Origin: Bacteroidales bacterium | Lineage (GTDB): Bacteria > Bacteroidota > Bacteroidia > Bacteroidales > UBA10428 | Direction: 5' to 3' | NCBI GenBank assembly: GCA_016928305.1 | Contig: JAFGKY010000151.1 | Location: 1 to 37,329 of the forward strand | DNA: 37,329 nucleotides | Shown: one piece after another, positions 16,835 to 27,130 of the stretch | How positions within the stretch are numbered: position 1 is the stretch's first letter | How the letters are laid out: every line of letters begins with the position of its first letter | The notes under the pieces: generated by a model | Seen by the model: only the letters and a program-made list of their open reading frames with translations | Database searches by the model: none | What the model was told of the DNA's origin: nothing | Made by a program: the position numbers and the translations under genes

Positions 16835-18205
16835 TCAGCTGTAAATATTTTTAATTTCTTCAACCAGACGGTCAATATCACCTGCTCCCATGGTAATCAG
16901 TACTTCGATCTCCCTGCCCTGGAGTACTTTCAACAGGTCAGCTTTTTTACAGATCATTTTATTGCTTATTGTTACGTGTTTTAGAATGGATTCAGCAGAA
17001 ATTCCCTCAATAGGACTTTCGCGGGCAGGATAAATTTCCAGTAAAATCAATTCATCAAGTAAGCTCAGGCTTTGGGCAAATGCTGCTGCCAGATCCCTGG
17101 TACGTGAATAGAGGTGAGGCTGGAAGATACCTGTTATCCGTTTACCCGGATACAGTTCTTTTACCGACATCACAGTTGCTTCAATCTCCCTGGGGTGATG
17201 CGCATAATCATCAATAAACACAAGCTTGTCCGTTTTAAGGATATGATCAAAACGACGCTGACTGCCGCTGAATGTAGCAAGAGAATCGCGAATTATGCTT
17301 TCATCATATCCAAGCTGATGGCACAGGGCTGTTGCTGCAACAGCGTTTTCTACATTCACCCAACCCGGATGATTCAGGGATACGGATCGGATTATATTAT
17401 CCGGGGTATTAACATCAAACGTATATATAGCCTTGTTGAGACGTATGTCCGAAGCATAATAATCGGTTTCCTCGTTCAGGGAATATTTTACAATACGACA
17501 ATCCGCAACAGTTTCATCTACCGGTAATCCTTTTTTGATTACCAAAAATCCGTCTGGATTAACTTGTGTTATAAAGCTATGAAATGATTTATGCAATTCC
17601 TGCAGATTTCCGTAAATATCGAGGTGATCTGCATCCATGGCAGTGATCACGGCTGCATAAGGATATAGATGAAGAAAAGACCGGTCGTATTCATCAGCTT
17701 CTGCAATGATCCACTCACTTTGAGAATTCAAAACAAGGTTACTGTTGAAGTTCTTTGAAATACCACCCAGAAAGGCGGTGCATGATTCACTTGTATGGCT
17801 CATGATCCATGAAATCATGGTAGTGATGGTGGTTTTTCCGTGGGTTCCTGCAACGGCAATGGTTTTCTTATTGCGGGTTATCAAACCCAGCAATTCTGCT
17901 CTTTTAAGCAATGGATAAGCGTTCTTTCTGAAATAATTCAGTTCAGTATGATCATCCGGTATGGCAGGTGTCATGATTATCAATGTTCTTTTTTTCTTCC
18001 GGTAGGGTTCAGGAATATTATCAACCGAATCATCGAAATGAATATCGATTCCTTCACGGATTAACTGATCCGTGAGCGCTGAAGGCGTTTTATCATAACC
18101 AGCCACTTTTTTCCCCACAGCGTTAAAGTAACGTGCAAGGGCGCTCATGCCGATACCGCCGGCACCGATAAAATATATTCTTTCTATGTCAGCAAAATTC
18201 ATCAT
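16835..18205 (-). CDS. murC: UDP-N-acetylmuramate--L-alanine ligase
   Basis: A 456-residue Mur ligase that adds the first amino acid, L-alanine, to UDP-MurNAc in the cytoplasm using ATP. IYFIGAGGIGMSALARYF is the N-terminal UDP-binding loop. AVAGTHGKTTITTMI (about 115-130) is the ATP P-loop of Mur ligases. FIDDYAHHPREIEATV is a MurC-type signature in the C-terminal domain. Its start overlaps the murG stop by four bases (ATGA), so translation is probably coupled. ftsQ follows after 10 bp. Confidence 0.97.
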   Translation of the reverse strand: MMNFADIERIYFIGAGGIGMSALARYFNAVGKKVAGYDKTPSALTDQLIREGIDIHFDDSVDNIPEPYRKKKRTLIIMTPAIPDDHTELNYFRKNAYPLLKRAELLGLITRNKKTIAVAGTHGKTTITTMISWIMSHTSESCTAFLGGISKNFNSNLVLNSQSEWIIAEADEYDRSFLHLYPYAAVITAMDADHLDIYGNLQELHKSFHSFITQVNPDGFLVIKKGLPVDETVADCRIVKYSLNEETDYYASDIRLNKAIYTFDVNTPDNIIRSVSLNHPGWVNVENAVAATALCHQLGYDESIIRDSLATFSGSQRRFDHILKTDKLVFIDDYAHHPREIEATVMSVKELYPGKRITGIFQPHLYSRTRDLAAAFAQSLSLLDELILLEIYPARESPIEGISAESILKHVTISNKMICKKADLLKVLQGREIEVLITMGAGDIDRLVEEIKNIYS

Positions 18206-19326
18206 GGTTCAGGCAGAATGGCATAAAGTTCATCGACTATTCGGGCTGCGGCATTTTTTAACGCCATCAACCTGCAGTTTTCTTCAAGAGTCATCCGCAG
18301 TGCATTATTTCTTATCAGGTCAAAAGCCACAGGTAAAAGTTGAGTGAATGCCTCAGCATCTTTCACAAGGACGGCTGCATTTTTATTTACCAGCATCATG
18401 GCATTTTTTGTCTGATGATCCTCGGCAACATTGGGTGAGGGAACCAGGATCACGGGTTTTCCAACCAGACAAAGTTCGGATATTGTTCCTGCACCGGCCC
18501 GTGAAACAATGACATCAGCAATTGCATACGCCAGATCCATCCGGTTGATAAAATCCATGTAAATAAGGTTCTTCAAAGGCCTTTCATGGATCTTCTGATT
18601 TATATCTCTGAAATATAAGCTACCTGTCTGCCAGATAACGATAAGGTCAGAACTTTCAATCATTCCTATATTCCGGAATATACTTTCATTGATTGTTTTT
18701 GCTCCCAGGCTACCCCCCAGTACCAATAAAACAGGTTTATCTGCTTTCAGTCCAAAGTATTCCATGGCCTCATTTTTCTTTAAACCGGCCTGTATCAAAT
18801 CTTCCCTGACGGGATTACCGGTCATGACAATTTTCTGTGCAGGGAAATATTTTTCCATCCCCTCGTATGCCACGCAGATCCGGTTAGCTTTACGGGCAAG
18901 AATGCGGTTTGTTAAACCGGCATAGGAATTCTGTTCCTGTATCAGAACCGGTATACCCTGTTTGACAGCCATTCTCACAACAGGGCCACTGGCATAACCA
19001 CCCACGCCCACAACCGCATCGGGTTTAAAGGTTTTTATTATCCGCCCTGCCCTGCGCAAACTCCGGAAAAGATTGAATACCACGAAAATGTTTTTCAGCG
19101 TTAACCGGCGTTGAAATCCTTCGACCGGCAATCCTTCAATATGAAATCCAGCCTGCGGCACTATTTCCATTTCCATGCGATCCTTAGCACCAACAAACAA
19201 AATTTCGGTACCGGGATCGCGTGCAATTATCTCGCGCGCAATTGAAAGGGCCGGGAATATATGCCCTCCTGTGCCACCTCCGCTAATTATTATCCTCCGG
19301 TTCGTTTTCATGTTCATTGTTGGCAT
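18202..19326 (-). CDS. murG: UDP-GlcNAc:undecaprenyl-PP-MurNAc-pentapeptide transferase MurG
   Basis: A GT-B glycosyltransferase of up to 374 residues that converts lipid I to lipid II on the inner face of the membrane. It has the glycine-rich IISGGGTGGHIFPALSIA, VVGVGGYASGPVVRMA, LVLGGSLGAKTINE and SRAGAGTISELCLVGKPVILVPSP, all family hallmarks. Three in-frame ATG codons lie close together (19326, 19317, 19311). The last gives MKTNRRIIISGGG, the more usual length. Whichever is used, the start overlaps the end of ftsW (stop at 19283-19285) by about 29-44 bases. Confidence 0.97.
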   Translation of the reverse strand: MPTMNMKTNRRIIISGGGTGGHIFPALSIAREIIARDPGTEILFVGAKDRMEMEIVPQAGFHIEGLPVEGFQRRLTLKNIFVVFNLFRSLRRAGRIIKTFKPDAVVGVGGYASGPVVRMAVKQGIPVLIQEQNSYAGLTNRILARKANRICVAYEGMEKYFPAQKIVMTGNPVREDLIQAGLKKNEAMEYFGLKADKPVLLVLGGSLGAKTINESIFRNIGMIESSDLIVIWQTGSLYFRDINQKIHERPLKNLIYMDFINRMDLAYAIADVIVSRAGAGTISELCLVGKPVILVPSPNVAEDHQTKNAMMLVNKNAAVLVKDAEAFTQLLPVAFDLIRNNALRMTLEENCRLMALKNAAARIVDELYAILPEP

Positions 19327-20473
19327 GATTCGCTGCGTTCAAACTGTTTTGTTCTTTTATGCCCCTGCTAACACTCAGGATAATCCCGAATGAAGCACAT
19401 GTAAACAGCATGGATGAGCCTCCCCAGCTTATCATGGGTAAAGGCTGGCCGGTCACAGGGATAAGGTTAATAGCCACCGCCATGTTGATCATAGCCTGAG
19501 AAGTAATCAGCAGAGCCAGTCCCATTGCCAGGAAAGCCGGGAAAGTCCTGCTGCTTCTTCGCACCATAATGGCAGCCCTGAATAACAGGTACAAGTATAA
19601 GGTCATGATAATAATGGCACCTGTAAGACCGTACTCCTCAATGATGATGGCAAAAATGAAATCAGAATAAGGGTGTGGAATAAAATTACGTTGTATACTT
19701 TTACCCGGCCTTAACTGGATTAGGCCCCCCCTCACTATGGCAATCTTTGCCTGATTTACCTGATAATTATCTTCCTTGTCATGGCTAACAAAGCTTTCAA
19801 TCCTGTGTTTCCAGGTGCCCACCCTTCCTTCCATATCCTTTACCATTACGAAAGTGATAAATATGGCAATGATACCAGCCATTATACTTCCAAAGGCAAA
19901 CAGATATTTGAGCCTGATTCGTCCGATGAACATAAGGATCATACAGACAACAAAAAGCAGCATAGCCGTGGAAAGATTGGCAGGAAGTATCAGTGCGCAT
20001 ACGATCAGTACAGGTATGATGGCGGGCAGAAAGGATTCCTTATAATCTTCGATTCTATCCTGTTTTTGTGCCAGGACTCGTGCAAGATACATGATAAGCG
20101 CCAGCTTTGCAAGGTCTGAAGGCTGAATGGTAAAACCCAGCCCGGGTACAGTCAGCCATCGTGAAGCTTGGTTAATGCTGGTTCCGAAGAACAGTGTAAT
20201 GACAAGAAGGGGTATTGAAATAATCAGGAATAGCTGTGATAGCCTGGAAAAGTACTTATAGGGAACAAGGTGTATGGCGTATATCATAATGATACCAATC
20301 AACAGTCGCGTTGCATGATTCACCATGTAATAATAAGTATTGCCCCCCTGATATTTGTAAGCAAGTGATCCTGTGGCACTATAAACAGTCAATAGTGAAA
20401 ACACCGACAACAGGATGATTACAGCCCAGATAACTGCATCACCCTTAAAATATTTCCGTAATTTTTTATTCAT
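19283..20473 (-). CDS. ftsW: Septal peptidoglycan polymerase FtsW
   Basis: A 396-residue SEDS-family protein with about ten membrane segments, which polymerises lipid II at the septum together with FtsI. Clues include LTVPGLGFTIQPSDLAKLALIMYLA, PANLSTAMLLFVVCMILMFIGR, the PHPYSDFIFAIIIEEYGLTGAI stretch and LIPVTGQPLPMISWGGSSMLFT, all classical SEDS motifs. FtsW rather than RodA is chosen because of its location between murD and murG. A hydrophilic Asn-rich tail forms the C-terminus and overlaps the murG start. Confidence 0.95.
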   Translation of the reverse strand: MNKKLRKYFKGDAVIWAVIILLSVFSLLTVYSATGSLAYKYQGGNTYYYMVNHATRLLIGIIMIYAIHLVPYKYFSRLSQLFLIISIPLLVITLFFGTSINQASRWLTVPGLGFTIQPSDLAKLALIMYLARVLAQKQDRIEDYKESFLPAIIPVLIVCALILPANLSTAMLLFVVCMILMFIGRIRLKYLFAFGSIMAGIIAIFITFVMVKDMEGRVGTWKHRIESFVSHDKEDNYQVNQAKIAIVRGGLIQLRPGKSIQRNFIPHPYSDFIFAIIIEEYGLTGAIIIMTLYLYLLFRAAIMVRRSSRTFPAFLAMGLALLITSQAMINMAVAINLIPVTGQPLPMISWGGSSMLFTCASFGIILSVSRGIKEQNSLNAANHANNEHENEPEDNN

Positions 20474-20482
20474 CCATATAGG

Positions 20483-21820
20483 TTACAGTTCACGAACAAA
20501 TTTTTTAAATTGCCATCCCCGGTCCTCATAATTCTCGAAGAGATCAAAGCTTGCACAGGCAGGTGAAAGCAAAATGGTATCGCCTTTGCCTCCAAGCCTG
20601 TAAGCAGCTAAAACCGCTTCTTTCATCGATGCTGCATCGGTAACAACAGGTATAACTGAATCAAAAGCTCCATGAAGCTTGGAATTATCGACACCCAGGC
20701 AAACCAAAGCTTTGACTTTACTCTTAACCAGATCCATCAGTTCGTTATAATCGTTGCCCTTGTCAACGCCTCCGGCAATCCATATAACCGGAGTAGTCAT
20801 GCTTTCGAGGGCGTACCAGGTTGAGTTAACATTGGTAGCTTTAGAATCATTGATAAATTCAATACCGTGAACACTGATAAACCGTTCCAGTCGGTGTTCC
20901 ACGCCCGTAAAATCCATCAGGCTTTCACGGATCAAGGGTTTCCTTATCTTCAGTACATTTCCTGTAATACCGGCCGCCATTGAATTGTATACATTATGTT
21001 TTCCTTTCAGGGCAAGATCAGCCAGTGACATCTCAAACAAATCGTCCTCCACTTCAATTTTCATAAACCCCCGGTCTACATAAGCACCCTGTTGCACGGT
21101 TTCCTTCATGGTAAAACCGAGTTGTTTGGCTTTAATCACGATCCTTTCCAATTCCCTTATGGTAATTTCATCATCAGAGCAATACACAAAAAAATCATCT
21201 TCCGAAAGGTTGTGTGTAATCGTGAACTTCGAATCCACATATTTCTGCAGATTATAATCATACCGGTCAAGATGGTCCGGAGTGATATTAAGCAATATGG
21301 CTATGTCCGCTTTAAAATCATACATTCCGTCAAGCTGAAAACTGCTTAACTCGAGCACATAATAATCATAATTCTCTGTTGCCACCATCATGGCAAAACT
21401 TTTCCCGACATTTCCTGCCAGACCTGCATTCATTCCCGCCTTGCGTAACATATGATGGATCAGACTCGTGGTCGTTGTTTTCCCATTGCTCCCTGTGATG
21501 CATATTTTTTTGGCAGTGGTATACCTTCCCGCAAATTCTATCTCAGAAATAATCCTTATTCCTTTTTTCCGGATCGCTACAACAATATCAGACTTTTCAG
21601 AAATGCCCGGACTTTTAATTATCTCATCAGCATTTAATATAAGCCGTTCGGTGTGTTTTCCCTCTTCCCAGTCAACATCATAATTAAACAGTATCTCTTT
21701 ATAATGATCCTTGATTCGGCCTGTATCCGAAACAAACACATCAAATCCCTGTTTGCGGGCAAGTACCGCAGCACCTGTTCCGCTTTCTCCTGCTCCAAGA
21801 ATTACAATTCTTTGTTCCAT
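20483..21820 (-). CDS. murD: UDP-N-acetylmuramoyl-L-alanine--D-glutamate ligase
   Basis: A 445-residue Mur ligase adding D-glutamate to UDP-MurNAc-L-Ala. It shows a dinucleotide-like N-terminus (IVILGAGESGTGAAVLA), the ATP motif ITGSNGKTTTTSLIHHML (about 108-125), LLNITPDHLDRYDYNLQKYVDSK and the FINDSKATNVNSTWYALES segment typical of MurD. The ending, LSPACASFDLFENYEDRGWQFKKFV, is highly characteristic. The ATG lies 2 bp beyond the mraY stop, so coupled translation is likely. Confidence 0.97.
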   Translation of the reverse strand: MEQRIVILGAGESGTGAAVLARKQGFDVFVSDTGRIKDHYKEILFNYDVDWEEGKHTERLILNADEIIKSPGISEKSDIVVAIRKKGIRIISEIEFAGRYTTAKKICITGSNGKTTTTSLIHHMLRKAGMNAGLAGNVGKSFAMMVATENYDYYVLELSSFQLDGMYDFKADIAILLNITPDHLDRYDYNLQKYVDSKFTITHNLSEDDFFVYCSDDEITIRELERIVIKAKQLGFTMKETVQQGAYVDRGFMKIEVEDDLFEMSLADLALKGKHNVYNSMAAGITGNVLKIRKPLIRESLMDFTGVEHRLERFISVHGIEFINDSKATNVNSTWYALESMTTPVIWIAGGVDKGNDYNELMDLVKSKVKALVCLGVDNSKLHGAFDSVIPVVTDAASMKEAVLAAYRLGGKGDTILLSPACASFDLFENYEDRGWQFKKFVREL

Positions 21821-21822
21821 TA

Positions 21823-23073
21823 TTATCGTATTTTTAGGGTAACAATAGTTATCAGGGCGAGCAATATGCTTACAATCCAGAATCGTATCACTATTTTGGA
21901 TTCGGGATAATTAAGTTTCTGATAGTGATGATGCAATGGTGACATTTTAAATACTCTTTTCCCTTCCCCATGCACATACCGTGAATATTTGAAATAAATT
22001 ACCTGTATGACGACGGACAGGCTTTCGGCTACAAATACGCCACATAATATCGGAATAAGCAGTTCTTTGCGTATAAGAATGGCATAAACGGCAATAATAC
22101 CACCAATGGCAAGGCTGCCGGTATCTCCCATGAATACCTGTGCGGGATAGGAGTTATACCATAAAAATCCGATCAGTGCCCCTATAAAGGCACTGATATA
22201 AACCACCAGCTCTCCGGTTTGAGGCAGGTACATGATATTCAGGTAATCGGAGAAGAAAACGTTACCCGACACATAGGCAAGTATCCCCAGTGTCAATCCG
22301 ATAATGGCCGATGTACCTGCCGCCAGGCCATCAAGGCCGTCGGTAAGGTTGGCCCCGTTGGATATAAAAGTTATAATAAGGATTACAGCCAGTGTAACTA
22401 CTATCCATGCCCATTCATCGGCTTTTTTGCCCAAAAAGCCGATAAGCATGGCATAGTCAAATTCATTGTTCTTGAAAAAAGGAACATTCACCTTTGTTGA
22501 CTTGACATCCCGGGTGATATAACTGATGGAAGGTACATTCTGGTCAGTCCCTTCAATTATTCTGATAACCGGGGTCCCTTCACGATTCAACACTTTTTCG
22601 CGCACAAGGACACTATCGTTGAAATGCAGTGTTAATCCAACCACAAGTCCTGCCACCACCTGTGCAATAATTTTAAATGTACCGCGCAATCCTTGTTTGT
22701 TTTTCTTAAACACCTTAATGTAATCATCAATAAAACCAACAGATCCAAGCCATATGGTAATGAAAAGCATTAGCTGAACATATACATTAAGCAGGTCGCC
22801 AAACAGGATCACGGGTATGAGTATGGATGCCAGTATTATCAATCCACCCATGGTAGGCGTTCCTCTTTTGGAAAGCTGACCGTCCAGTCCCAGGTCACGT
22901 ATGCTTTCTCCAATTTGTTTGCGCTGTAAAATCTTTATGATTCTTTTGCCGATAAACAGTGATATAACCAAAGAAGTAATAACCGACACTGCCGACCGGA
23001 AGGAGAGGTATTGAAACATGCCGGCGCCCGGTATATCGAACCTGTCAAGATAATCAAACAGATAATACAGCAT
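21823..23073 (-). CDS. mraY: Phospho-N-acetylmuramoyl-pentapeptide transferase MraY
   Basis: A 416-residue integral membrane enzyme that forms lipid I by moving phospho-MurNAc-pentapeptide onto undecaprenyl phosphate. The catalytic Asp-rich site GFIDDYIKV, the [14 protein letters not shown] signature and the MSPLHHHYQ loop are all present. It is longer than the roughly 360-residue E. coli protein because of a hydrophilic insertion (about residues 155-210, including [19 protein letters not shown]). I recall similar insertions in other Bacteroidota MraY proteins. It lies 3 bp from murE. Confidence 0.97.
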   Translation of the reverse strand: MLYYLFDYLDRFDIPGAGMFQYLSFRSAVSVITSLVISLFIGKRIIKILQRKQIGESIRDLGLDGQLSKRGTPTMGGLIILASILIPVILFGDLLNVYVQLMLFITIWLGSVGFIDDYIKVFKKNKQGLRGTFKIIAQVVAGLVVGLTLHFNDSVLVREKVLNREGTPVIRIIEGTDQNVPSISYITRDVKSTKVNVPFFKNNEFDYAMLIGFLGKKADEWAWIVVTLAVILIITFISNGANLTDGLDGLAAGTSAIIGLTLGILAYVSGNVFFSDYLNIMYLPQTGELVVYISAFIGALIGFLWYNSYPAQVFMGDTGSLAIGGIIAVYAILIRKELLIPILCGVFVAESLSVVIQVIYFKYSRYVHGEGKRVFKMSPLHHHYQKLNYPESKIVIRFWIVSILLALITIVTLKIR

Positions 23074-23076
23074 AGG

Positions 23077-24552
23077 TTATTCTAGGGTTTTTTTATTTAT
23101 CCTTAATTCTTCCGTTACAAAATCCACATCGCTGAAAGGATATTTTACACCTTTTATTTCCTGGTAATTCTCATGTCCTTTGCCGGCAATCAGTATGATA
23201 TCTCCCGTCTTTGCCATCAAACAGGCAGCCCTGATGGCTTCCTTGCGGTCTGTAATAGCGATTGTCTTCTGAGACAGGATATCGTCAAGGCCTTGTTTCA
23301 TATCGGCAATAATGGTATCCGGATCCTCATCCCTGGGATTATCTGATGTAAGAATTACCTTGTCGCTCATTTCAGCAGCCACGCGAGCCATTTTTGGCCG
23401 TTTTGTTTTATCACGATTACCGCCTGCCCCTACTACAGTAATCAACCGGCATTCCGCAGACCTTATCTGATGAATGGTTGTAAGAACATTCTCAAGTGCA
23501 TCCGGTGTATGTGCATAATCAATGATGGATGTGATGCCATCATCCGATTTGAAGTACTGAAACCTGCCTTCCACGGATTCGAGTGTGCTTAGAATCTTGA
23601 GTATGTTTTCTTTTGACTGACCTAACTGTCGGGCAGTGGCATATACAGCCAGTAAATTACTGGCATTGAAGGCCCCTATAAACCGGGTCCACACCTCGGT
23701 CTGATCAATGTTCAACAACATTCCGTCCACATGGCTTTCTATTATTCTGGCTTTATATTCAGCCATTGATTTTACTCCGAAATATTTCACCCTTGCCCTG
23801 GTATTTTGTACCATAATCTTACCGTTACGGTCATCGTTGTTAATAATGGCAAAACTGCCTCCCGGAAGGTTATCAAAGAACAGTTTTTTAGCCCGTATAT
23901 ATTCATCAAAGGTTTTATGATAATCGAGGTGATCGTGAGTGATGTTGGAAAAAATTCCGCCTGCAAATTCAAGACCCGCCACACGCTGTTGTGCCAGAGC
24001 ATGCGAACTCACTTCCATGAAAGCATATTGACAACCATCATCAACCATTTCTTTCAGCAGGCTGTTTAACTGCACAGGATCGGGTGTTGTGTGTGTAGCT
24101 CCAACCGTTCTTTGACCAACATAATTTCGTATGGTAGAAAGGCAGCCCGCTTTGAAACCAAGTGCTGTAAAAAGACGGTGCAGGAGTGTTACTGTTGTTG
24201 TTTTGCCATTTGTACCTGTAATTCCAATCAGCTTCAGTTTTGATGAAGGATTGTTATAATAATTGGAAGCCATTATACCCAGTGCTTTAGCGCTGTCACT
24301 TACGCTGATGAAAGTGATATTTTCCGGTCTTTCTGCAGGCATCCTTTCTCCAACTATGACACCAGCTCCATTTGTAATTGCCTGAGGGATATAATCATGA
24401 CCGTCAGCATATGTGCCTTTCACAGCAACGAAGACCGATCCGGGGATCACTGTGCGGGAGTTGAAGGAAATGCCGGTAATATCGATATCCGGCTTTCCGG
24501 ACACCTGTAGCACTTCTATGGATTTCAATATATTGTTCAATGTCTTCATCAT
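23077..24552 (-). CDS. murE: UDP-MurNAc-tripeptide synthetase MurE, predicted diaminopimelate type
   Basis: A 491-residue Mur ligase adding the third stem-peptide residue. ITGTNGKTTTVTLLHRL is the ATP motif. THTTPDPVQLN and EVSSHALAQQRVAGLEF are family signatures. TSDNPRDEDP near residue 400 contains DNPR, the motif associated with meso-diaminopimelate rather than lysine. The start is taken as the ATG at 24552, which shares one base with the ftsI stop (TGATG). An in-frame TTG lies one codon upstream and another ATG one codon downstream (24549). Confidence 0.97.
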   Translation of the reverse strand: MMKTLNNILKSIEVLQVSGKPDIDITGISFNSRTVIPGSVFVAVKGTYADGHDYIPQAITNGAGVIVGERMPAERPENITFISVSDSAKALGIMASNYYNNPSSKLKLIGITGTNGKTTTVTLLHRLFTALGFKAGCLSTIRNYVGQRTVGATHTTPDPVQLNSLLKEMVDDGCQYAFMEVSSHALAQQRVAGLEFAGGIFSNITHDHLDYHKTFDEYIRAKKLFFDNLPGGSFAIINNDDRNGKIMVQNTRARVKYFGVKSMAEYKARIIESHVDGMLLNIDQTEVWTRFIGAFNASNLLAVYATARQLGQSKENILKILSTLESVEGRFQYFKSDDGITSIIDYAHTPDALENVLTTIHQIRSAECRLITVVGAGGNRDKTKRPKMARVAAEMSDKVILTSDNPRDEDPDTIIADMKQGLDDILSQKTIAITDRKEAIRAACLMAKTGDIILIAGKGHENYQEIKGVKYPFSDVDFVTEELRINKKTLE

Positions 24553-26681
24553 CAATCTCTATAGGTCATTTCCAGCACTATTTTTTCTCCTTTTCTAACC
24601 CTGGTCCCAGGAAAAATCGATTGGCTCCTGACACTGCCTTTCCCTACGAGAGTAACCTTCAATCCGGCATTTTCGAGGAGATAAACAGCATCCTTTGCCC
24701 CCAATGAAACTACGTTCGGTACCAGGTTCTCTATTACGGTTCTTTCACTGAATTTTACTTCCTGTTTATCCTTGGCAGTATTTATCCATTCGGATTGAAC
24801 GTGTTTATTTTCTATGGGAATTCTCAATTCCTGTAAAACCGTCTTGCACTCATTACGGTTTCCGTTCTTTGAATAGGGTAAGTCAACCATTACATTCTTT
24901 TCTTCCTCGATGGGGTGATGCATATCGACTGCTGTTGCATATACCTTTTTTGCAATTTCAAGAAAGACCGGACCGGCAACCTGATTACCATAGTACACCT
25001 GTTTCGAAGGAGAGTTAACGACGATAATACAGGAAAAACGAGGTTCATCAGCAGGAAAATATCCGACAAAAGAAGCCTGATAACTAACCTCACTGTCAGT
25101 CTTATAACCATATTTTTTGTTGTATATCTGGTTTGTACCCGTTTTTCCGGCGATTTTTATCTGCGGATTCCGCAGATTATTAGCTGTTCCGTTTTCCACC
25201 ACTCCTTCGAGCAATAATCTTACCTTTTTCAGTGTTGCCCTTGAACAAACGGAAGATTGTAAAACTTCGGGCCCAAAGGTTTTAATAGTTTTGCCATGAT
25301 ACTGTAGCTCCTTAACGAAAATGGGCTTGACCATTTTACCATTATTGGCAATGGCATTATAAAAGACAAGGATTTGCAAGGGTGTAAGCCTTACTTCATA
25401 CCCATACGACATCTGTGCAAGGGAGATCCCCGACCATAGTTTCTCACCCGGATAACGGATAATGGGTTTTCCTTCTCCTTTTATCTCAACCCCGAGTTTC
25501 TCATTGAGCCGCATCCGGTATAACCTGTCAACAAAGTGGTGTGGCTGGTTTTTATAGGCCTCGGTAATAATTTTGGCCATACCGACATTGGATGAATATT
25601 CGAATACTTTCTGTACGGTAAGTTTGCCATATCCGCCGTGTTTATATTGTTCATCGCGGATTATTTTATCGTAGTATTGAAAAGTGCCATCGCCGGTCTC
25701 AATAGTGTCATTCAGGTCGACATAACCATCTTCAAGTGCGGCTATCAGAACCGGTAATTTAAAGGTTGATCCGGGTTCGGTACTTTCGCCGATAGCAAAA
25801 TTCTGCAGTTCACGGTATCTTCCCTGGCTGTCTTTGCTCAGGTTGACCATAGCCTTTATTTCGCCGGTCTGCACCTCCATCAGAACAGCTGTTCCATGCC
25901 TTGCATCCTGAGCTATCAGCTGTTCAACAAGGGCTTTTTCTGCCACATCCTGTATGTCAACATCGATGGTGGTGATTACATCAACACCATCCCTGGGTTC
26001 TATTTCATTTCTGTCGTTGACGGGCATCCAGATATCGCCGTTTAACCGTTGCATTAGCCGTATACCTTCAATCCCATTCAACTGATCTTCATAAGCTCCT
26101 TCGATACCAACAATATTGCCTCTTTCACCTTTGGTGGTATAACCAATGAGCCTTGCTGCAAGATTTTGATGAGGCCTGATCCGCTTATTTTCCTGCAGGT
26201 AAATAAAACCTCCCTTGTATTTCCCTCTTCGGAAAACAGGAAAGGTTTTCACTTGTTTCAATTGAATATAATTGACACCCGATTTTACAAGATGATACCG
26301 ATTACCTGACTTCCTCGCAGAAATAAGTTCCTGCCTGTATTGCCAGGCCGGTTTATCTTTGAATAGCTTTGAAAGGCAATATGCCAATGAATCGACATTG
26401 TCATAGAAGATCTTATCGGTAAGGGCATAGCAGCGAGAATCAAATCTTATTTCATAATACGGAACGGAACTTGCCAGCAACCTGCCGTCAGCCGCATAAA
26501 TGCTGCCGCGATCAGCCGGAATGATCATATTTTTAAGGATATATGCACTGGCTTCAGCCTCCCACATGCTTTTCTCAAATACCTGGATATACAGGATCTT
26601 ACCGATGATCAGAAAACCGATCAACAGAAAACCAAAATAAATAACAGCGACCCGCCATAATATGTCACGTTTGATCGACAT
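24552..26681 (-). CDS. ftsI: Penicillin-binding protein FtsI-type transpeptidase with PASTA domain
   Basis: A 709-residue class B PBP that crosslinks septal peptidoglycan in partnership with FtsW. One membrane segment lies at about 11-30 (VIYFGFLLIGFLIIGKILYI). A PBP dimerisation domain follows, then a transpeptidase domain with the catalytic STFK (Ser305), the SSN motif in YSSNVGMAK and the KTG triad in AGKTGTNQIY. The C-terminus holds one PASTA domain (about 645-708, VPNVVSLGAKDAVYLLENAGLKV), absent from E. coli FtsI but present in Bacteroidota homologues as I recall. Its ATG shares one base with the ftsL stop (TAATG). Confidence 0.95.
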   Translation of the reverse strand: MSIKRDILWRVAVIYFGFLLIGFLIIGKILYIQVFEKSMWEAEASAYILKNMIIPADRGSIYAADGRLLASSVPYYEIRFDSRCYALTDKIFYDNVDSLAYCLSKLFKDKPAWQYRQELISARKSGNRYHLVKSGVNYIQLKQVKTFPVFRRGKYKGGFIYLQENKRIRPHQNLAARLIGYTTKGERGNIVGIEGAYEDQLNGIEGIRLMQRLNGDIWMPVNDRNEIEPRDGVDVITTIDVDIQDVAEKALVEQLIAQDARHGTAVLMEVQTGEIKAMVNLSKDSQGRYRELQNFAIGESTEPGSTFKLPVLIAALEDGYVDLNDTIETGDGTFQYYDKIIRDEQYKHGGYGKLTVQKVFEYSSNVGMAKIITEAYKNQPHHFVDRLYRMRLNEKLGVEIKGEGKPIIRYPGEKLWSGISLAQMSYGYEVRLTPLQILVFYNAIANNGKMVKPIFVKELQYHGKTIKTFGPEVLQSSVCSRATLKKVRLLLEGVVENGTANNLRNPQIKIAGKTGTNQIYNKKYGYKTDSEVSYQASFVGYFPADEPRFSCIIVVNSPSKQVYYGNQVAGPVFLEIAKKVYATAVDMHHPIEEEKNVMVDLPYSKNGNRNECKTVLQELRIPIENKHVQSEWINTAKDKQEVKFSERTVIENLVPNVVSLGAKDAVYLLENAGLKVTLVGKGSVRSQSIFPGTRVRKGEKIVLEMTYRD

Positions 26682-27130
26682 TACGGATTCTTTTTTCGTA
26701 TAAGCTTTTTAGGAGGATCAACAGATGGCTTCAGCCCGAGGTTTTTGGTATTAACAATCGATGAGACTTCCGATGGTTTGCTGATGTGCATTAATTCAGC
26801 CGCAGTCGTAACCTGTTCAGCACGCAGGTTTTTGACTTCAAGTTCCGTCTCACTTATTTTTCTAACCATTCGCTCGGCATAGTAGCGATTACCGATATAG
26901 AGCACAGCCAGTACCGTAAGGAATAAAATAAAAGGGAGTTGCCGTGTCATAGCCTCACGAACAAGAATAGAACCATCGAGAAATTCTTTCACTTTTATTG
27001 GCTTTTTCTCTTCTTTAACCCCGGCAGTTTTACCTGTTCCGTCAACAGCTTTATCTTTGGAAGCCGGATCAAGAGGTTCCACAAAAGGTTCTATTTCTAT
27101 AAAATCAATATTCGCGTCCTTTTCGTACAT
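26681..27130 (-). CDS. ftsL: FtsL-like division protein
   Basis: A 149-residue bitopic protein. It has an acidic and lysine-rich cytoplasmic region of about 60 residues, one membrane segment (LPFILFLTVLAVLYIGNRYY), then a short helical periplasmic part (ISETELEVKNLRAEQVTTAAELMHIS) that could form a coiled coil, as FtsL does with FtsB. Similarity to FtsL is architectural and positional (between rsmH and ftsI). The cytoplasmic extension is longer than in E. coli. The start at 27130 (MYEKDANIDF) overlaps the rsmH end by 26 bases; an ATG at 27166 would increase the overlap to 62 and is less likely. Confidence 0.8.
   Translation of the reverse strand: MYEKDANIDFIEIEPFVEPLDPASKDKAVDGTGKTAGVKEEKKPIKVKEFLDGSILVREAMTRQLPFILFLTVLAVLYIGNRYYAERMVRKISETELEVKNLRAEQVTTAAELMHISKPSEVSSIVNTKNLGLKPSVDPPKKLIRKKNP

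Noticed and set aside
17114..17527. 137-codon plus-strand frame inside murC
   Set aside because: It is entirely antisense to the conserved murC coding sequence with no protein-like pattern.
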